A stretch of 64,000 bases of DNA from Achromobacter veterisilvae (lineage in GTDB: Bacteria; Pseudomonadota; Gammaproteobacteria; Burkholderiales; Burkholderiaceae_B): positions 55,917 to 119,916 of the forward strand of contig NZ_UFQC01000019.1 in assembly GCF_900496975.1 (NCBI RefSeq). The letters run 5' to 3'. The position numbers and the translations under genes are program-made. Of this stretch, positions 11,149 through 19,413 are shown piece by piece (the first letter of the stretch is position 1; every line of letters starts with the position of its first letter). The notes beneath the pieces are model-generated. The model saw only the letters and a program-made list of their open reading frames with translations, was not told where the DNA came from and ran no database searches.

Positions 11149-11166
11149 CGACCTATTAGTAGGTAA
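11149..11166. promoter_or_regulatory. TetR operator O4 in front of tetR
   Basis: CGACCTA, TTAG, TAGGTAA: the inner five pairs (ACCTA/TAGGT) are perfect. It ends 9 bp before the ATG of the TetR gene at 11176, so binding would block tetR itself (autoregulation). Confidence 0.7.
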
Positions 11167-11175
11167 TATTCAGCC

Positions 11176-11772
11176 ATGGACACTCCTACCCCCACCACCA
11201 CCCGCGAACTGCTTCTGGCCCACGCCGAGAAGCTGATTCGCACGCGCGGATGCAACGGCTTCAGCTACCGCGACCTGGCTGAGCACGTGGGCGTAAAGAC
11301 GTCCAGCATCCACTATTACTTTCCGGGCAAGGACGACCTGCTCTACGAGGCCGTCGAAGCCTATAGCGCGCGCGCCCTGGCCGGAGTGCGCGGCATCGAT
11401 ACGACGCAGTCCGCGCAGGCGCAGCTCGACGAATACCTGTCGCTGATGGAATCGCGCGCCTGTGGATCGGGCGAACTCTGTCTGGGCGGCATGCTGGCCG
11501 CCGAGGTCAATTCGCTGCCCGAACGCGTGCGCGGCGCCCTGCAGGGATTTTTCCGGGCGCATGAAGCCTGGCTGGCCCGTGTGCTGGCCGAAGGCGCGGC
11601 GCAGGGCACGATGAAATTCTCCGGCACGCCCGAGGCGGCCGGCCGCGCGGTGTTCGCCACGGTGCAGGGCTGCATCCTGGTGTCGCGCCTGTTCCAGCAG
11701 CCGGCGGCATTGTGCGAGGCCATCGGCGCCCTGTACGTGCAATGCGAAGGAAAGGCGGACAAGGCCGGCTGA
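11176..11772 (+). CDS. TetR-family regulator of the DUF4148 pair (NemR/AcuR-like)
   Basis: 198-residue repressor. The N-terminal TetR DNA-binding domain lies at about residues 9-56 (helix-turn-helix GFSYRDLAEHVGVKTSSIHYYF). The C-terminal domain has the layout of the NemR group: CGSGELCLGGMLAAEVNSLP aligns with the region of E. coli NemR that holds its redox/electrophile-sensing cysteine. Cys96 and Cys102 are therefore candidate sensors. NemR itself binds a 6-4-6 dyad, close in design to the 7-4-7 dyads found here. Four such sites precede this gene and the two DUF4148 genes. I infer autoregulation and control of both secreted proteins, perhaps by reactive electrophiles; the signal is not shown. 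Confidence 0.88.
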   Translation: MDTPTPTTTRELLLAHAEKLIRTRGCNGFSYRDLAEHVGVKTSSIHYYFPGKDDLLYEAVEAYSARALAGVRGIDTTQSAQAQLDEYLSLMESRACGSGELCLGGMLAAEVNSLPERVRGALQGFFRAHEAWLARVLAEGAAQGTMKFSGTPEAAGRAVFATVQGCILVSRLFQQPAALCEAIGALYVQCEGKADKAG

Positions 11773-11851
11773 CGCGCCCGGTCCCGCCTGTTGCCGACGG
11801 CCGCCATGCGCACTGCAGGCGGCCGTTGCGTTTGCGTTTGCGCTTCCGCGA

Positions 11852-12760
11852 TCAGGCCGCCAGCAGGGCGCGCGCCATGTCAACGCTGGTCCGCTGCTGC
11901 ACGCCCAGATCCCGCACGCGCTGCTGGAATGCCGCCTGTGCGTCGGCGAAGCCGGCGACGGGGCTCATGCAGTCCGTCAACAGCACCAGGCGGGACAGGT
12001 CGCGGCCGGGCAGATGCTCGGCCAGGTGTTCGACGGTGGCCTTGACGCAATGGCTGCCGGCTTCGCCCGCGATGAGGATGAGCTCGGCGCGGTCCAGCGA
12101 ATCCAGCAGCCCGCGGTTGAGCTGGCTGCGGGGATCGTCGGCATCGGGCACTTCGGCCATCAGCGCGCTGTAGTGCTCGGTCCAGGGATTCGTGCCCTTG
12201 GGCACCTTGCGCACGATGAACTGGCGCTCGTCCTCCCAGCGGCTGTAGGCGGCCCGCACGTCCGCGTGCACGTTGTGGCCCCAGGTGCCGATCTCGCAAT
12301 GCACGGGCCAGACCATCAGCGTATAGCGGCCGCGCGCTTCCAGTTCATCGAGGTAGGACAAAGTGCGCGGCAGGTCGTCGACATGACGGGGCCGGAACGC
12401 GCCCGCGCGCACCTGCGCCGCGGTGATGGGCGTGAACGGCGCGACGGACTGGCCGTCTCCGGTGCTCCAGAACGTCGGGTGCGCGATATCCAGCCGATGG
12501 TGCGAATCGAGCGTGACCGTGATCGACGTCAGCACGGACGCGGTGGCGTCGATGAAGCGCGCCAGCCGCAGCATGTCGGCGTGCGCGCCCGCGACCGGCA
12601 AGGCGGGCGCGCAGGGGATGCCCGTGAGCGGGTCCGCCGGCAGATAGGCCGGCGGCAGATCGCAGAAGTCGTTCTGCGGGTCGATGATCAATAGATGATT
12701 GGAGCGCGGCATGACGGCGTTCGGCGAAGGCGAACTGGAAATATAGAACGGGACGGCCAT
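11852..12760 (-). CDS. Isochorismatase-like cysteine hydrolase
   Basis: Hydrolase of the isochorismatase/nicotinamidase superfamily, 302 residues from the ATG at 12760 or 286 from the ATG at 12712; neither start has a clear ribosome site. The expected Asp-Lys-Cys triad is visible: Asp in LLIIDPQNDF, Lys in VRKVPKGTNPWTE, and the nucleophile in GEAGSHCVKATVEHL. Histidines in TVTLDSHHRLDIAHP may bind metal, as in nicotinamidases. It is longer than classical nicotinamidase (about 200 residues). It follows the small membrane protein gene by 6 bp and lies downstream of a TetR operator, so it is probably part of the TetR2 regulon. Substrate unknown. Confidence 0.85.
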   Translation of the reverse strand: MAVPFYISSSPSPNAVMPRSNHLLIIDPQNDFCDLPPAYLPADPLTGIPCAPALPVAGAHADMLRLARFIDATASVLTSITVTLDSHHRLDIAHPTFWSTGDGQSVAPFTPITAAQVRAGAFRPRHVDDLPRTLSYLDELEARGRYTLMVWPVHCEIGTWGHNVHADVRAAYSRWEDERQFIVRKVPKGTNPWTEHYSALMAEVPDADDPRSQLNRGLLDSLDRAELILIAGEAGSHCVKATVEHLAEHLPGRDLSRLVLLTDCMSPVAGFADAQAAFQQRVRDLGVQQRTSVDMARALLAA

Positions 12761-12766
12761 GGCGAT

Positions 12767-12880
12767 CTAGAAAAGTACCAGATGCTCGGCGCGGTCCGGC
12801 AGTTGGCGCAGGAGGGCGCGCCATTGCAGCCAGATTCTTGCCCCGGCCGAGACGGCGATGATTGCGATGACGATCCACAT
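12767..12880 (-). CDS. Small single-pass membrane protein (37 residues)
   Basis: Short open frame: MWIVIAIIAVSAGARIW, then LQWRALLRQLPDRAEHLVLF. One N-terminal transmembrane helix is followed by a basic amphipathic tail. The ATG at 12880 has GGAG 9 nt upstream; an in-frame ATG at 12895 would give 42 residues but would touch the operator. It is sandwiched between the TetR operator (12899-12920) and the cysteine hydrolase (6 bp gap), a position that supports its being real. Function unknown. It could be an anchor or small regulator of the hydrolase, which is inference. Confidence 0.55.
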   Translation of the reverse strand: MWIVIAIIAVSAGARIWLQWRALLRQLPDRAEHLVLF

Positions 12881-12898
12881 GGTCAGAGACTCCATAAA

Positions 12899-12920
12899 AT
12901 TTCGCACGAGTGTGCGAAAT
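12899..12920. promoter_or_regulatory. TetR2 operator (perfect 9-4-9 dyad)
   Basis: ATTTCGCAC, GAGT, GTGCGAAAT: perfectly symmetrical. It sits directly upstream of the small membrane protein / cysteine hydrolase genes and downstream of the tetR2 stop. A near copy precedes tetR2. Confidence 0.85.
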
Positions 12921-12970
12921 CAAGGGAAAGCAATGCGCCCTGCGGCAACCGCTGTGCGGGCCGGCGGGCG

Positions 12971-13588
12971 CTACTCGATGTACTTGAAACTGCGGTAGGT
13001 GGAAATCAGGCGTTCATAGGCGGCCCGCACACGCTCGTGGGCCTTCGGATCCCGCAGGAAGCGGGCGTCGTGCATCAGGCCGATCATCAGGCTGTAGACC
13101 TCGAACACGAGCTGTTCGGGATCCGTGTCCGGCCGCAAATGGCCGGCTTCCAGCGCCTGGTTCACGGTACGCACCATGGCCGCGCGCCACCGCTTGAGGT
13201 TGCTTTCCAGCACCGAACGCAGCGGCGAATCCACGTCGTCGTATTCGAACGCGCCCGCCACGTAGATGCAGCCCGTCAGCATTTCGACGTTGCTGGCGCG
13301 CTCTATCCACAGCGAGACCAGGGCATTCAGGCGCGGCAGGCCGCGGGGAAAGGCCAGGGCCGGCGTGAAGACGGCGGCCACGAAGCGGCGGTCGTATTCG
13401 TCCAGCACCGCCTGCTGCAAGGCCTCCAGCGAGCCCACCCGCGAGAACACGCCGCTCTTGCTGATGCCCAGGCGCTTGGCGACCTGGCCGAGCGACAGGC
13501 TTTCCATTCCCTGCGCGGCGGCCATGTCCAGCGCGGCATCCACGATGGCCGCGAAGGTCAGCTCGCTTTTTTCAGTCTTGGCAGTCAT
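12971..13588 (-). CDS. TetR/AcrR-family regulator (TetR2)
   Basis: 205-residue repressor with an N-terminal TetR helix-turn-helix at about residues 30-52 (LSLGQVAKRLGISKSGVFSR) followed by the usual LEALQQAVLDEY helix. The C-terminal ligand domain (about 75-205) carries MLTGCIYVAGAFEYDD, typical of the TetR_C family with SVFSR-type recognition helices. Matching dyads lie 7 bp upstream of its ATG and between its stop and the next two genes. It therefore very probably represses itself and the membrane protein / cysteine hydrolase unit. All four elements share the minus strand. Effector unknown. Confidence 0.9.
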   Translation of the reverse strand: MTAKTEKSELTFAAIVDAALDMAAAQGMESLSLGQVAKRLGISKSGVFSRVGSLEALQQAVLDEYDRRFVAAVFTPALAFPRGLPRLNALVSLWIERASNVEMLTGCIYVAGAFEYDDVDSPLRSVLESNLKRWRAAMVRTVNQALEAGHLRPDTDPEQLVFEVYSLMIGLMHDARFLRDPKAHERVRAAYERLISTYRSFKYIE

Positions 13589-13595
13589 TGGCGAA

Positions 13596-13617
13596 ATTTA
13601 GCACGACCGTGCGAAAT
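13596..13617. promoter_or_regulatory. TetR2 operator upstream of tetR2
   Basis: ATTTAGCAC, GACC, GTGCGAAAT: one mismatch in an otherwise perfect 9-4-9 dyad, matching the site at 12899-12920. It ends 7 bp from the tetR2 start codon at 13588. Confidence 0.85.
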
Positions 13618-13645
13618 TGACATCGTTTTCTTGGAATCCGCGCGC

Positions 13646-13675
13646 AAAAAAAACCGGACAGCGCCGCTGTCCGGT
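13646..13675 (-). terminator. Rho-independent terminator of glcB
   Basis: On the minus strand: stem ACCGGACAGC / GCTGTCCGGT with a 3-nt loop followed by eight T, 24 bp past the glcB stop codon. Confidence 0.95.
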
Positions 13676-13699
13676 CGTCTTGCCTCGGGGGCCGGGAGG

Positions 13700-15874
13700 T
13701 CAGGCCTGGGCGGCCTTGAATTCCAGGCGGTACTTGTGCAGCAGCGGTTCGGTGTAGCCGTTGGGCTGCGTCAGCCCTTCGAACACCAGCGCGCACGCGG
13801 CCTTGAACGCGAGCGAGGTGTCGAAGTGGCCGGCCATCGGACGGTAGAGCGCGTCGCCGGCGTTCTGGCCGTCGACCACCTTGGCCATGCGCTTGAACGT
13901 TTCCAGGACCTGTTCGCGGTTGGTCACGCCGTGGCGCAGCCAGTTCGCGATGTGCTGGCTGGAGATCCGCAGCGTGGCGCGGTCTTCCATCAGGCCGACG
14001 TTGTGGATGTCGGGCACCTTCGAGCAGCCCACGCCCTGGTCGATCCAGCGGACCACGTAGCCCAGGATGCCCTGGACGTTGTTGTCCAGTTCCTGCTGGA
14101 TGTCCTCGGCGGACCATTTGGACCGGTCGCCGACGGGGACGGTGAGCAGGCCGCTCAGCAGATCGTCGCGCACGCTGTCCAGCTTGATGCCTTCCAGTTC
14201 CTGCTGGACGGCCTGCACGTCGACCTGGTGGTAGTGCAGCGCGTGCAGCGTGGCTGCCGTGGGCGACGGCACCCAGGCCGTGTTGGCGCCGGCCCTGGGA
14301 TGCGCGATCTTCTGTTCCAGCATGGCGGCCATCAGGTCCGGCATGGCCCACATGCCCTTGCCGATCTGGGCGCGGCCGCGCAGGCCGGCGTCCAGTCCGA
14401 CCAGCACGTTGTTGCGTTCGTAGGCCGTGATCCAGGCGGTGGACTTCATGTCGCCCTTGCGCAGCATGGGGCCGGCTTCCATGCTGGAGTGCATTTCGTC
14501 GCCGGTGCGGTCCAGGAAGCCCGTGTTGATGAAGGCCACGCGGGCGGCGGCGGCCTCGATGCAGGCCTTGAGGTTGATGCTGGTGCGGCGCTCTTCGTCC
14601 ATGATGCCCATTTTCAGGGTGTTGCGCGGCAGCTTCAGCAGGTCTTCGACGCGGTCGAAGAGTTCGCTCGCGAAGGCGGCCTCGGCCGGGCCGTGCATCT
14701 TGGGCTTCACGATGTAGACGGAACCGGTGCGCGAGTTCAGCTTGCGCTCGCGGTCCTGCAGCGCGGCCAGGCTGGTGACCACCGCGTCCAGGATGCCTTC
14801 GGGAATCTCGCGGCCGTCGCGGTCCAGGATGGCCGGGTTGGTCATCAGGTGGCCCACGTTGCGCACGAACATGAGCGAACGGCCGTGCAGGGCCAGCGCG
14901 GAGCCGTCGGGGCGCGTGTACTGGCGGTCGGCGTTCAGCTTGCGGGTGAAGGTCTTGCCGCCCTTGGTGACTTGTTCGGTCAGGTCGCCCTTCATCAGGC
15001 CCAGCCAGTTGCGGTAGATCTGGACCTTGTCGGCGGCGTCCACGGTGGCGACGGAGTCTTCGCAATCCATGATGGTGGTCAGCGCGGCTTCCACCAGCAC
15101 GTCCTTGACGCCCGCGGCGTCGGTGCCGCCGATGGCGTGGGCGCGGTCGACCTGGATCTCGAAATGCAGGCCGTTGTTCTTGAGCAGGATGGCCGAGGGC
15201 GCGGAGGCGGAGCCCTGGTAGCCGACGAACTGCGAGCCGGACTTCAGGCCGGTTGCGCCGTCGGCCAGCGCGACGCGCAACTGGCCGTTTTCGACGGTGT
15301 AGCCGCGCGCGTCGGCGTGCGAGCCCTGGGCCAGCGGGGCGGCGGAATCCAGGAAGGCGCGGGCGCGGGCGATGACGGCGGCGCCTCGTTGCGGGTTGTA
15401 GCCGCCGCCCGTGTCGCCGGGCGTGGCGGGGATGGCGTCGGTGCCGTAGAGGGCGTCGTACAGGCTGCCCCAGCGCGCGTTGGCGGCGTTCAGGGCGTAG
15501 CGCGGATTGGACATGGGCACGACCAGTTGCGGGCCGGCCTGCTGCGAGATCTCGGTGTCGACGTTGTCGGTGGTGGCGCGCACCGTGGCGGGCTGCGGCA
15601 GCAGGTAGCCGATGCCTTCGAGGAACTTGCGGTAGGCGGCGGGATCCGCGATGGGGCCGGGATTGGCGCGGTGCCAGGCGTCGAGTTCGGCTTGCAGGCG
15701 GTCGCGCTCGGCCAGCAGCGTCCGGTTCTTGGGGGCCAGGTCTTGCACCAGGGCCGCGAATCCTTGCCAGAAACCGTCGGCATCCAGGCCGGTGCCGGGC
15801 AGCGCTTCCTGTTCGATGAATTGGTTGAGATCGGCCGCCACTTGCAGGCCGTGGTGCTGGATGCGTTGAGTCAT
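13700..15874 (-). CDS. glcB: Malate synthase G
   Basis: Cytoplasmic enzyme condensing glyoxylate with acetyl-CoA to malate, in glycolate/glyoxylate use. It has 724 residues against 723 in E. coli GlcB. The start at 15874 ([19 protein letters not shown]) matches the family. The TIM-barrel carries [22 protein letters not shown] sequence (here [18 protein letters not shown]). The catalytic-Asp segment is [16 protein letters not shown], and [18 protein letters not shown] is near the N-terminal domain. It is divergent from glcC, and a GlcC-type TGGTCATACCA site lies 104 bp upstream. The gene carries its own terminator. Confidence 0.98.
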   Translation of the reverse strand: MTQRIQHHGLQVAADLNQFIEQEALPGTGLDADGFWQGFAALVQDLAPKNRTLLAERDRLQAELDAWHRANPGPIADPAAYRKFLEGIGYLLPQPATVRATTDNVDTEISQQAGPQLVVPMSNPRYALNAANARWGSLYDALYGTDAIPATPGDTGGGYNPQRGAAVIARARAFLDSAAPLAQGSHADARGYTVENGQLRVALADGATGLKSGSQFVGYQGSASAPSAILLKNNGLHFEIQVDRAHAIGGTDAAGVKDVLVEAALTTIMDCEDSVATVDAADKVQIYRNWLGLMKGDLTEQVTKGGKTFTRKLNADRQYTRPDGSALALHGRSLMFVRNVGHLMTNPAILDRDGREIPEGILDAVVTSLAALQDRERKLNSRTGSVYIVKPKMHGPAEAAFASELFDRVEDLLKLPRNTLKMGIMDEERRTSINLKACIEAAAARVAFINTGFLDRTGDEMHSSMEAGPMLRKGDMKSTAWITAYERNNVLVGLDAGLRGRAQIGKGMWAMPDLMAAMLEQKIAHPRAGANTAWVPSPTAATLHALHYHQVDVQAVQQELEGIKLDSVRDDLLSGLLTVPVGDRSKWSAEDIQQELDNNVQGILGYVVRWIDQGVGCSKVPDIHNVGLMEDRATLRISSQHIANWLRHGVTNREQVLETFKRMAKVVDGQNAGDALYRPMAGHFDTSLAFKAACALVFEGLTQPNGYTEPLLHKYRLEFKAAQA

Positions 15875-15977
15875 GCGGTTCTCTAGCGGTAAGTGAAGCT
15901 GGCCGGCGCCGCGCGCCGGGCGGATCTGTCGTGACATCATCGTTCGCGCCTGCCGCAATGTCCATATCAAAACCCGC

Positions 15978-15988
15978 TGGTCATACCA
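15978..15988. promoter_or_regulatory. GlcC operator, glcB side
   Basis: TGGTCATACCA, a TGGT-N3-ACCA dyad of the kind bound by FadR-type GntR regulators, 104 bp upstream of glcB. An identical 11-mer lies in front of glcC. Confidence 0.7.
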
Positions 15989-16085
15989 GTTTATTTTTGC
16001 CGCCTCAGGCAAAGCGTCGATTTTTATGTTTTTATATCAGCTACTTACCGAGGCTTGATTTGCTGGCTCCTGCTGGGACCGAGCT

Positions 16086-16096
16086 TGGTCATACCA
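16086..16096. promoter_or_regulatory. GlcC operator, glcC side
   Basis: Second exact copy of TGGTCATACCA, ending 16 bp before the glcC start codon. Probably the autoregulatory site. The two copies are 108 bp apart in the divergent promoter region. Confidence 0.7.
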
Positions 16097-16112
16097 CTGG
16101 TCCGGAGAGCGA

Positions 16113-16877
16113 ATGTACGCGGAAACAGAAGAAAAACCCCGCCAGGTGGCGGACGAGGTCGCCGAGCGCATCGAACGCCTGATCCTGGACGGCGTGCTCA
16201 AGGCAGGCCAGGCGCTGCCGTCCGAACGGCGGCTGACCGAAAAACTGGGCGTGTCGCGCACGGCGTTGCGCGAAGGCCTGAAGCTCCTGCGCGCGCGCGA
16301 GATCATCCATACCTCGCAGGGCAAGGGGTCGTTCGTGGCGCAGATCTCGAAGGTGGACGCCGGGCCGTTGATGCATCTGTTCAATTCGCAGCCGCGCACC
16401 CTGTACGACCTGCTGGAAGTGCGTTCCCTGCTGGAGGCCGAATCGGCGCGGCTGGCCGCCATCCGCGGCACCGAGGCGGATTTCATCATGATCCGCCGGC
16501 GCTATGACGAAATGGTGGCGGCGCAGGGCGCGGACACCGACACGACGACGCACGCCCACCTGGACCACGCCTTCCACCTGGCGATTTGCGAGGCTTCGCA
16601 CAATCCGGTGCTGGTCCATACCCTGCAATCGCTGACGGACCTGCTGCTGGGGTCCGTGTTCGCCTGCGTGAACAACCTGTACCACCGCCAACCCGAAAAG
16701 CGGCAGATCGACCGGCAGCACACGCGGCTGTTCAACGCGGTGACGGGGCGCCAGCCCGAACAGGCGCGCAAGGCGGCGGCGGATCACGTGGACAGCGTGC
16801 GCCAGAGCCTGTCGGACATCGAGCAGGAAGAGCAGCGCCTGGTGCGCGCCACGCTGCGCCTGGAAGGCTGGACCTAG
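16113..16877 (+). CDS. glcC: GntR/FadR-family regulator GlcC
   Basis: 254-residue regulator that in E. coli activates glycolate genes in response to glycolate. The winged HTH is at about residues 15-75 (LPSERRLTEKLGVSRTALREG). The C-terminal all-helical FCD domain contains HLFNSQPRTLYDLLEVRSLLEAESARLA and the metal/ligand histidines of HAHLDHAFHLAICEASHNPV. Both are almost the same in E. coli GlcC. It is divergent from malate synthase G, confirming the assignment. No glcDEF is present nearby, so glycolate oxidase genes must lie elsewhere. Confidence 0.93.
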   Translation: MYAETEEKPRQVADEVAERIERLILDGVLKAGQALPSERRLTEKLGVSRTALREGLKLLRAREIIHTSQGKGSFVAQISKVDAGPLMHLFNSQPRTLYDLLEVRSLLEAESARLAAIRGTEADFIMIRRRYDEMVAAQGADTDTTTHAHLDHAFHLAICEASHNPVLVHTLQSLTDLLLGSVFACVNNLYHRQPEKRQIDRQHTRLFNAVTGRQPEQARKAAADHVDSVRQSLSDIEQEEQRLVRATLRLEGWT

Positions 16878-16903
16878 GCGCAGCGCGCGCCGGATCGGCC
16901 GAC

Positions 16904-18025
16904 TCAGCGGTCGGCCGTGGCCCTGCCCGCCAGGGCCAGCGGCTTGCCCGCGTAGACCCGGCCGTAGCGGTTGTGCGCGAAGGTCTCCAGGTCGATGGCT
17001 TCCTGGCCCACGAACCCGCGTTGCGGCAGGACGCCCTGCGCCACCAGGTCGAGCGCGGCGCAGATGCCCGCGGCGGTGGATAGCTGGATCGCGCTGAGGC
17101 GATGGCCGTCGACGTCCGCGCCGAAGATGCGGACCGGGTAGGACTCTTCCTCCAGCCGGCCGTTGCGGCGGCCCGACGCCGAGGCCTGGATCACGATCAC
17201 GTCCTGTTCGGTGGTGGGGATGGCCGCCTCGAAGATTTCCTTGAGCAGATCGCGGCGGTCGCGCAGGCGCAGATCGTTGAGCAGCAGTTTCATGATGCCG
17301 CAGTGGCCGGGGTAGCGCACGGACTTGTAGTCCACGTTGCGCGCGCGGCCGAGCAGGGTGGCGGGCAGGGTGCCCAGCCCGCCCGAGGTGTTGAAGGCCT
17401 CGTATTCCACGCCGTCCAGCGCGAAGGTCTCGTAGCCTTCCAGGGCCGGCACGCTCGTGAGCTGCCCGTCGACGATGGCCTCGCACGGGTTGCAATATTC
17501 GTTGATGAGCCCTTCCGTGCTCCAGGTCAGGTTGTAGCGCAGGCTGTTGGAGGGATAGCGCGGCAGGGCCCCGACGCGCATGCGCAGGTCCAGCAGCGTA
17601 TCGAAGCGGCGCGCCAGCGCATTGCCGACGATGCCGATGAAGCCGGGCGCCAGGCCGCATTGCGGCATCAGGACGCTGCGGGCATCCTCGGCCAGCGCCT
17701 GGATGGCATGCGTGCTGGCCACGTCCTCGGTCAGGTCGAAATAGTGCACGCCGGCCTTTGCGCACAGGCCGGCAACCGCGATGGCGCGGTGGAAGGGCAG
17801 TGCGTTGACGACGGCGTAGCGGCCCTCGATGCAGCGCGCCAGCGAATCGTCGTCCGAAATCTGCCGGGTTTCGCAGCCCAGCTCGGCCACGGCGCGCAGC
17901 CGGGCCGGATCCTGGTCGGCGACCAGCACCGAGTAGTCGCCGCTGCGTTCCAGCATCAGCGCGATGGCGAAACCGATTTTTCCGGCGCCCAGGAGGAGGA
18001 CAGGACGGGGGGAGGCGGTGGACAT
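16904..18025 (-). CDS. Saccharopine dehydrogenase-like NAD(P)-dependent oxidoreductase
   Basis: 373-residue protein with an N-terminal Rossmann fold (VLLLGAGKIGFAIALMLERSG, GxGxxG). The C-terminal catalytic domain is of the saccharopine dehydrogenase / lysine 6-dehydrogenase type (PQCGLAPGFIGIVGNALA; SNSLRYNLTWSTEGLINEYCNPCEAI). Such enzymes oxidise or form C-N bonds at the epsilon-amino group of lysine or in carboxynorspermidine. It has no clear partner genes: it is convergent with glcC and has a low-content upstream region. Substrate undetermined; L-lysine 6-dehydrogenase is one possibility. Confidence 0.82.
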   Translation of the reverse strand: MSTASPRPVLLLGAGKIGFAIALMLERSGDYSVLVADQDPARLRAVAELGCETRQISDDDSLARCIEGRYAVVNALPFHRAIAVAGLCAKAGVHYFDLTEDVASTHAIQALAEDARSVLMPQCGLAPGFIGIVGNALARRFDTLLDLRMRVGALPRYPSNSLRYNLTWSTEGLINEYCNPCEAIVDGQLTSVPALEGYETFALDGVEYEAFNTSGGLGTLPATLLGRARNVDYKSVRYPGHCGIMKLLLNDLRLRDRRDLLKEIFEAAIPTTEQDVIVIQASASGRRNGRLEEESYPVRIFGADVDGHRLSAIQLSTAAGICAALDLVAQGVLPQRGFVGQEAIDLETFAHNRYGRVYAGKPLALAGRATADR

Positions 18026-18157
18026 GGTGCGGGCTCCTGCGGGTAAGAGGGAGGGAGTGGCCTCATCCTATGCCCGCGCACTGTCGATGTGTAGATATCA
18101 AATAGTCGTATCGGCCATAGGTAACGTTGATTCGACTTAATTGGATGTCGAATCGTC

Positions 18158-18189
18158 AAAAACAAAACCCCCCGGCATATGCCGAGGGG
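18158..18189 (-). terminator. Rho-independent terminator of the DUF4148 gene
   Basis: On the minus strand: stem CCCCTCGGCA / TGCCGGGGGG (one wobble pair) with a 2-nt loop, then TTTTGTTTTT, 40 bp beyond the stop codon of the DUF4148 gene at 18230-18622. Confidence 0.9.
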
Positions 18190-18229
18190 CTCTGGGGGGC
18201 GCTTGCGTGGCCGTGGCGGCCACGGGGAA

Positions 18230-18622
18230 TTAGCTGCCCAGGGGCGGGTAGTCCAGGTTGCCGAAGGTGACCAGGCCTTCCGACTTGGCTTGCGCCAACT
18301 GGGTCTGGACCTGGGAGCGGGTCAGCGAGGTGGCGTGTTCGGCAGCGGCGACGGGCGGGTAGTCCAGGTTGCCGAAAGTCACTTCGCCGGCATTCCTGGC
18401 CTGGGCCAGTTCGGCTTGGACCTGTTGCGAAGTCAGGCCCGACGTCTGGGCGATGGGGGCGGGATAGCCTTCTTCGCCGAACGTGTACTGGCCCGACACC
18501 TTGGCTTGTTGCAGTTCGGCCTGGACCTGAGCGCGCGTGGGGCCCTGGTCGGCTTCGGCGGCTTGGGCGCCGGCGGCCAGAACGGACATGGACAGCATCA
18601 AAGCGGTAGCAAGGGTTTTCAT
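18230..18622 (-). CDS. DUF4148 secreted protein with three repeat units
   Basis: 130 residues. The signal peptide is about residues 1-23 (MKTLATALMLSMSVLAAGAQA). Three tandem units follow, each of the form TRAQVQAELQQAK-x-SG-QYTFGEEGYP or SLTRSQVQTQLAQAKSEG; two end in the identical TFGNLDYPP. The unit is the same as in the two proteins at 10.4-11.0 kb, which have two units each. The ATG at 18622 has a strong GGAGGT 7 nt upstream. It has its own terminator, is monocistronic, and lacks the 7-4-7 TetR operator. Exported; function unknown. Confidence 0.9.
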   Translation of the reverse strand: MKTLATALMLSMSVLAAGAQAAEADQGPTRAQVQAELQQAKVSGQYTFGEEGYPAPIAQTSGLTSQQVQAELAQARNAGEVTFGNLDYPPVAAAEHATSLTRSQVQTQLAQAKSEGLVTFGNLDYPPLGS

Positions 18623-18773
18623 GGCAGACCTCCGATGTCTTGAGCTTGGGAGCCGAACCGCTGACGTGATTGCCGGGGGTTCGCTTGCTGTGTCCCGATG
18701 AGATGCATTCTGTGCCCAAATAGTCCTGGGATAAACCCTTATTACCTGAAAACATCTTTCCAAAATATAGGCT

Positions 18774-18812
18774 AATCGGTTTTTATCTTACCGATTGACA
18801 CCATGTATGGTG
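18774..18812. other. Two adjacent inverted repeats upstream of the DUF4148 gene
   Basis: AATCGGT, 9 nt, ACCGATT (18774-18796), followed by CACCAT, 2 nt, ATGGTG (18799-18812). They lie 150-190 bp upstream of the DUF4148 start, in a 320-bp stretch (18623-18942) with no gene. Possibly a promoter-linked regulatory site; no regulator is encoded beside it. Confidence 0.4.
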
Positions 18813-18942
18813 ATATTTCCATTTGATGACGCAATGGCCGCGGCCCGCGCCTGAAGGCGGGCGCGAGGCGGAGGAGGAGGGGGAAGAGGGGGGAAAGCGG
18901 CGCGCGGCCCGGGACGAGGCCCGGGGCCGGCAAAGGGGAAGG

Positions 18943-19347
18943 TCAGCGGTTCAGTTCGGCCAGCGCGGCGTCGTATTCCGCCTTGGCCTCATCCAGCTTG
19001 CGCTGGGCCTTGTCGATCTTGTCCTGCTTGCCCTTGTCGCGGGCTTTCTTGAGTTCGCTTTCGCGCTCGGAGACCTTGCTCTGTTTTTCCCGCACGTCTG
19101 CCTCACGCTGGGATTGCAGGCGGCTGTCGGTGCAGTTTGCCTTCGCTTCCGCCAAGGCCTTGCGCAAGCCGGCTTCACGGCGGGTATTGTTCTGCGCCTG
19201 CGCGGCGGCGATGTCGTTTTCGATGTGGCAGAACTTGGCGGCGCAGCCGCGCTGGGCCGAGCAGTCGCCGGCGGCTTGCGCCGGGACGGCCGCGATGGCG
19301 GCGGCGGCCGCGGCCGCCAGGGCCAGGGGTTTGAGCAAAGCGGGCAT
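18943..19347 (-). CDS. DUF1090 family periplasmic protein
   Basis: 134 residues. The signal peptide is about 1-26 (ALAAAAAAAIAAVPAQA). It is followed by CSAQRGCAAKFCHIENDI and a long charged coiled coil (about residues 50-130; REAGLRKALAEAKANCTD, then KVSERESELKKARDKGKQDK). Cysteine spacing and the KALAEAKANCTD segment match DUF1090 (YqjC-like) proteins, whose function is not established. The start at 19347 is chosen for the signal peptide and a GGAGG ribosome site; a longer reading would precede it. Monocistronic, downstream of ubiA on the same strand with a 66-bp gap. Confidence 0.82.
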   Translation of the reverse strand: MPALLKPLALAAAAAAAIAAVPAQAAGDCSAQRGCAAKFCHIENDIAAAQAQNNTRREAGLRKALAEAKANCTDSRLQSQREADVREKQSKVSERESELKKARDKGKQDKIDKAQRKLDEAKAEYDAALAELNR

Positions 19348-19413
19348 GCGGGCCTCCGTAAGGCGTTGAGGAAGGGCTATCATCGCCCGGGCCGGCGCGC
19401 CAGGCAATGCGCT

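Noticed and set aside
12695..15886. Open frame of more than 1000 codons opposite glcB and tetR2
   Set aside because: It is antisense to malate synthase G, which has clear homology, and it crosses the glcB terminator and a TetR operator.
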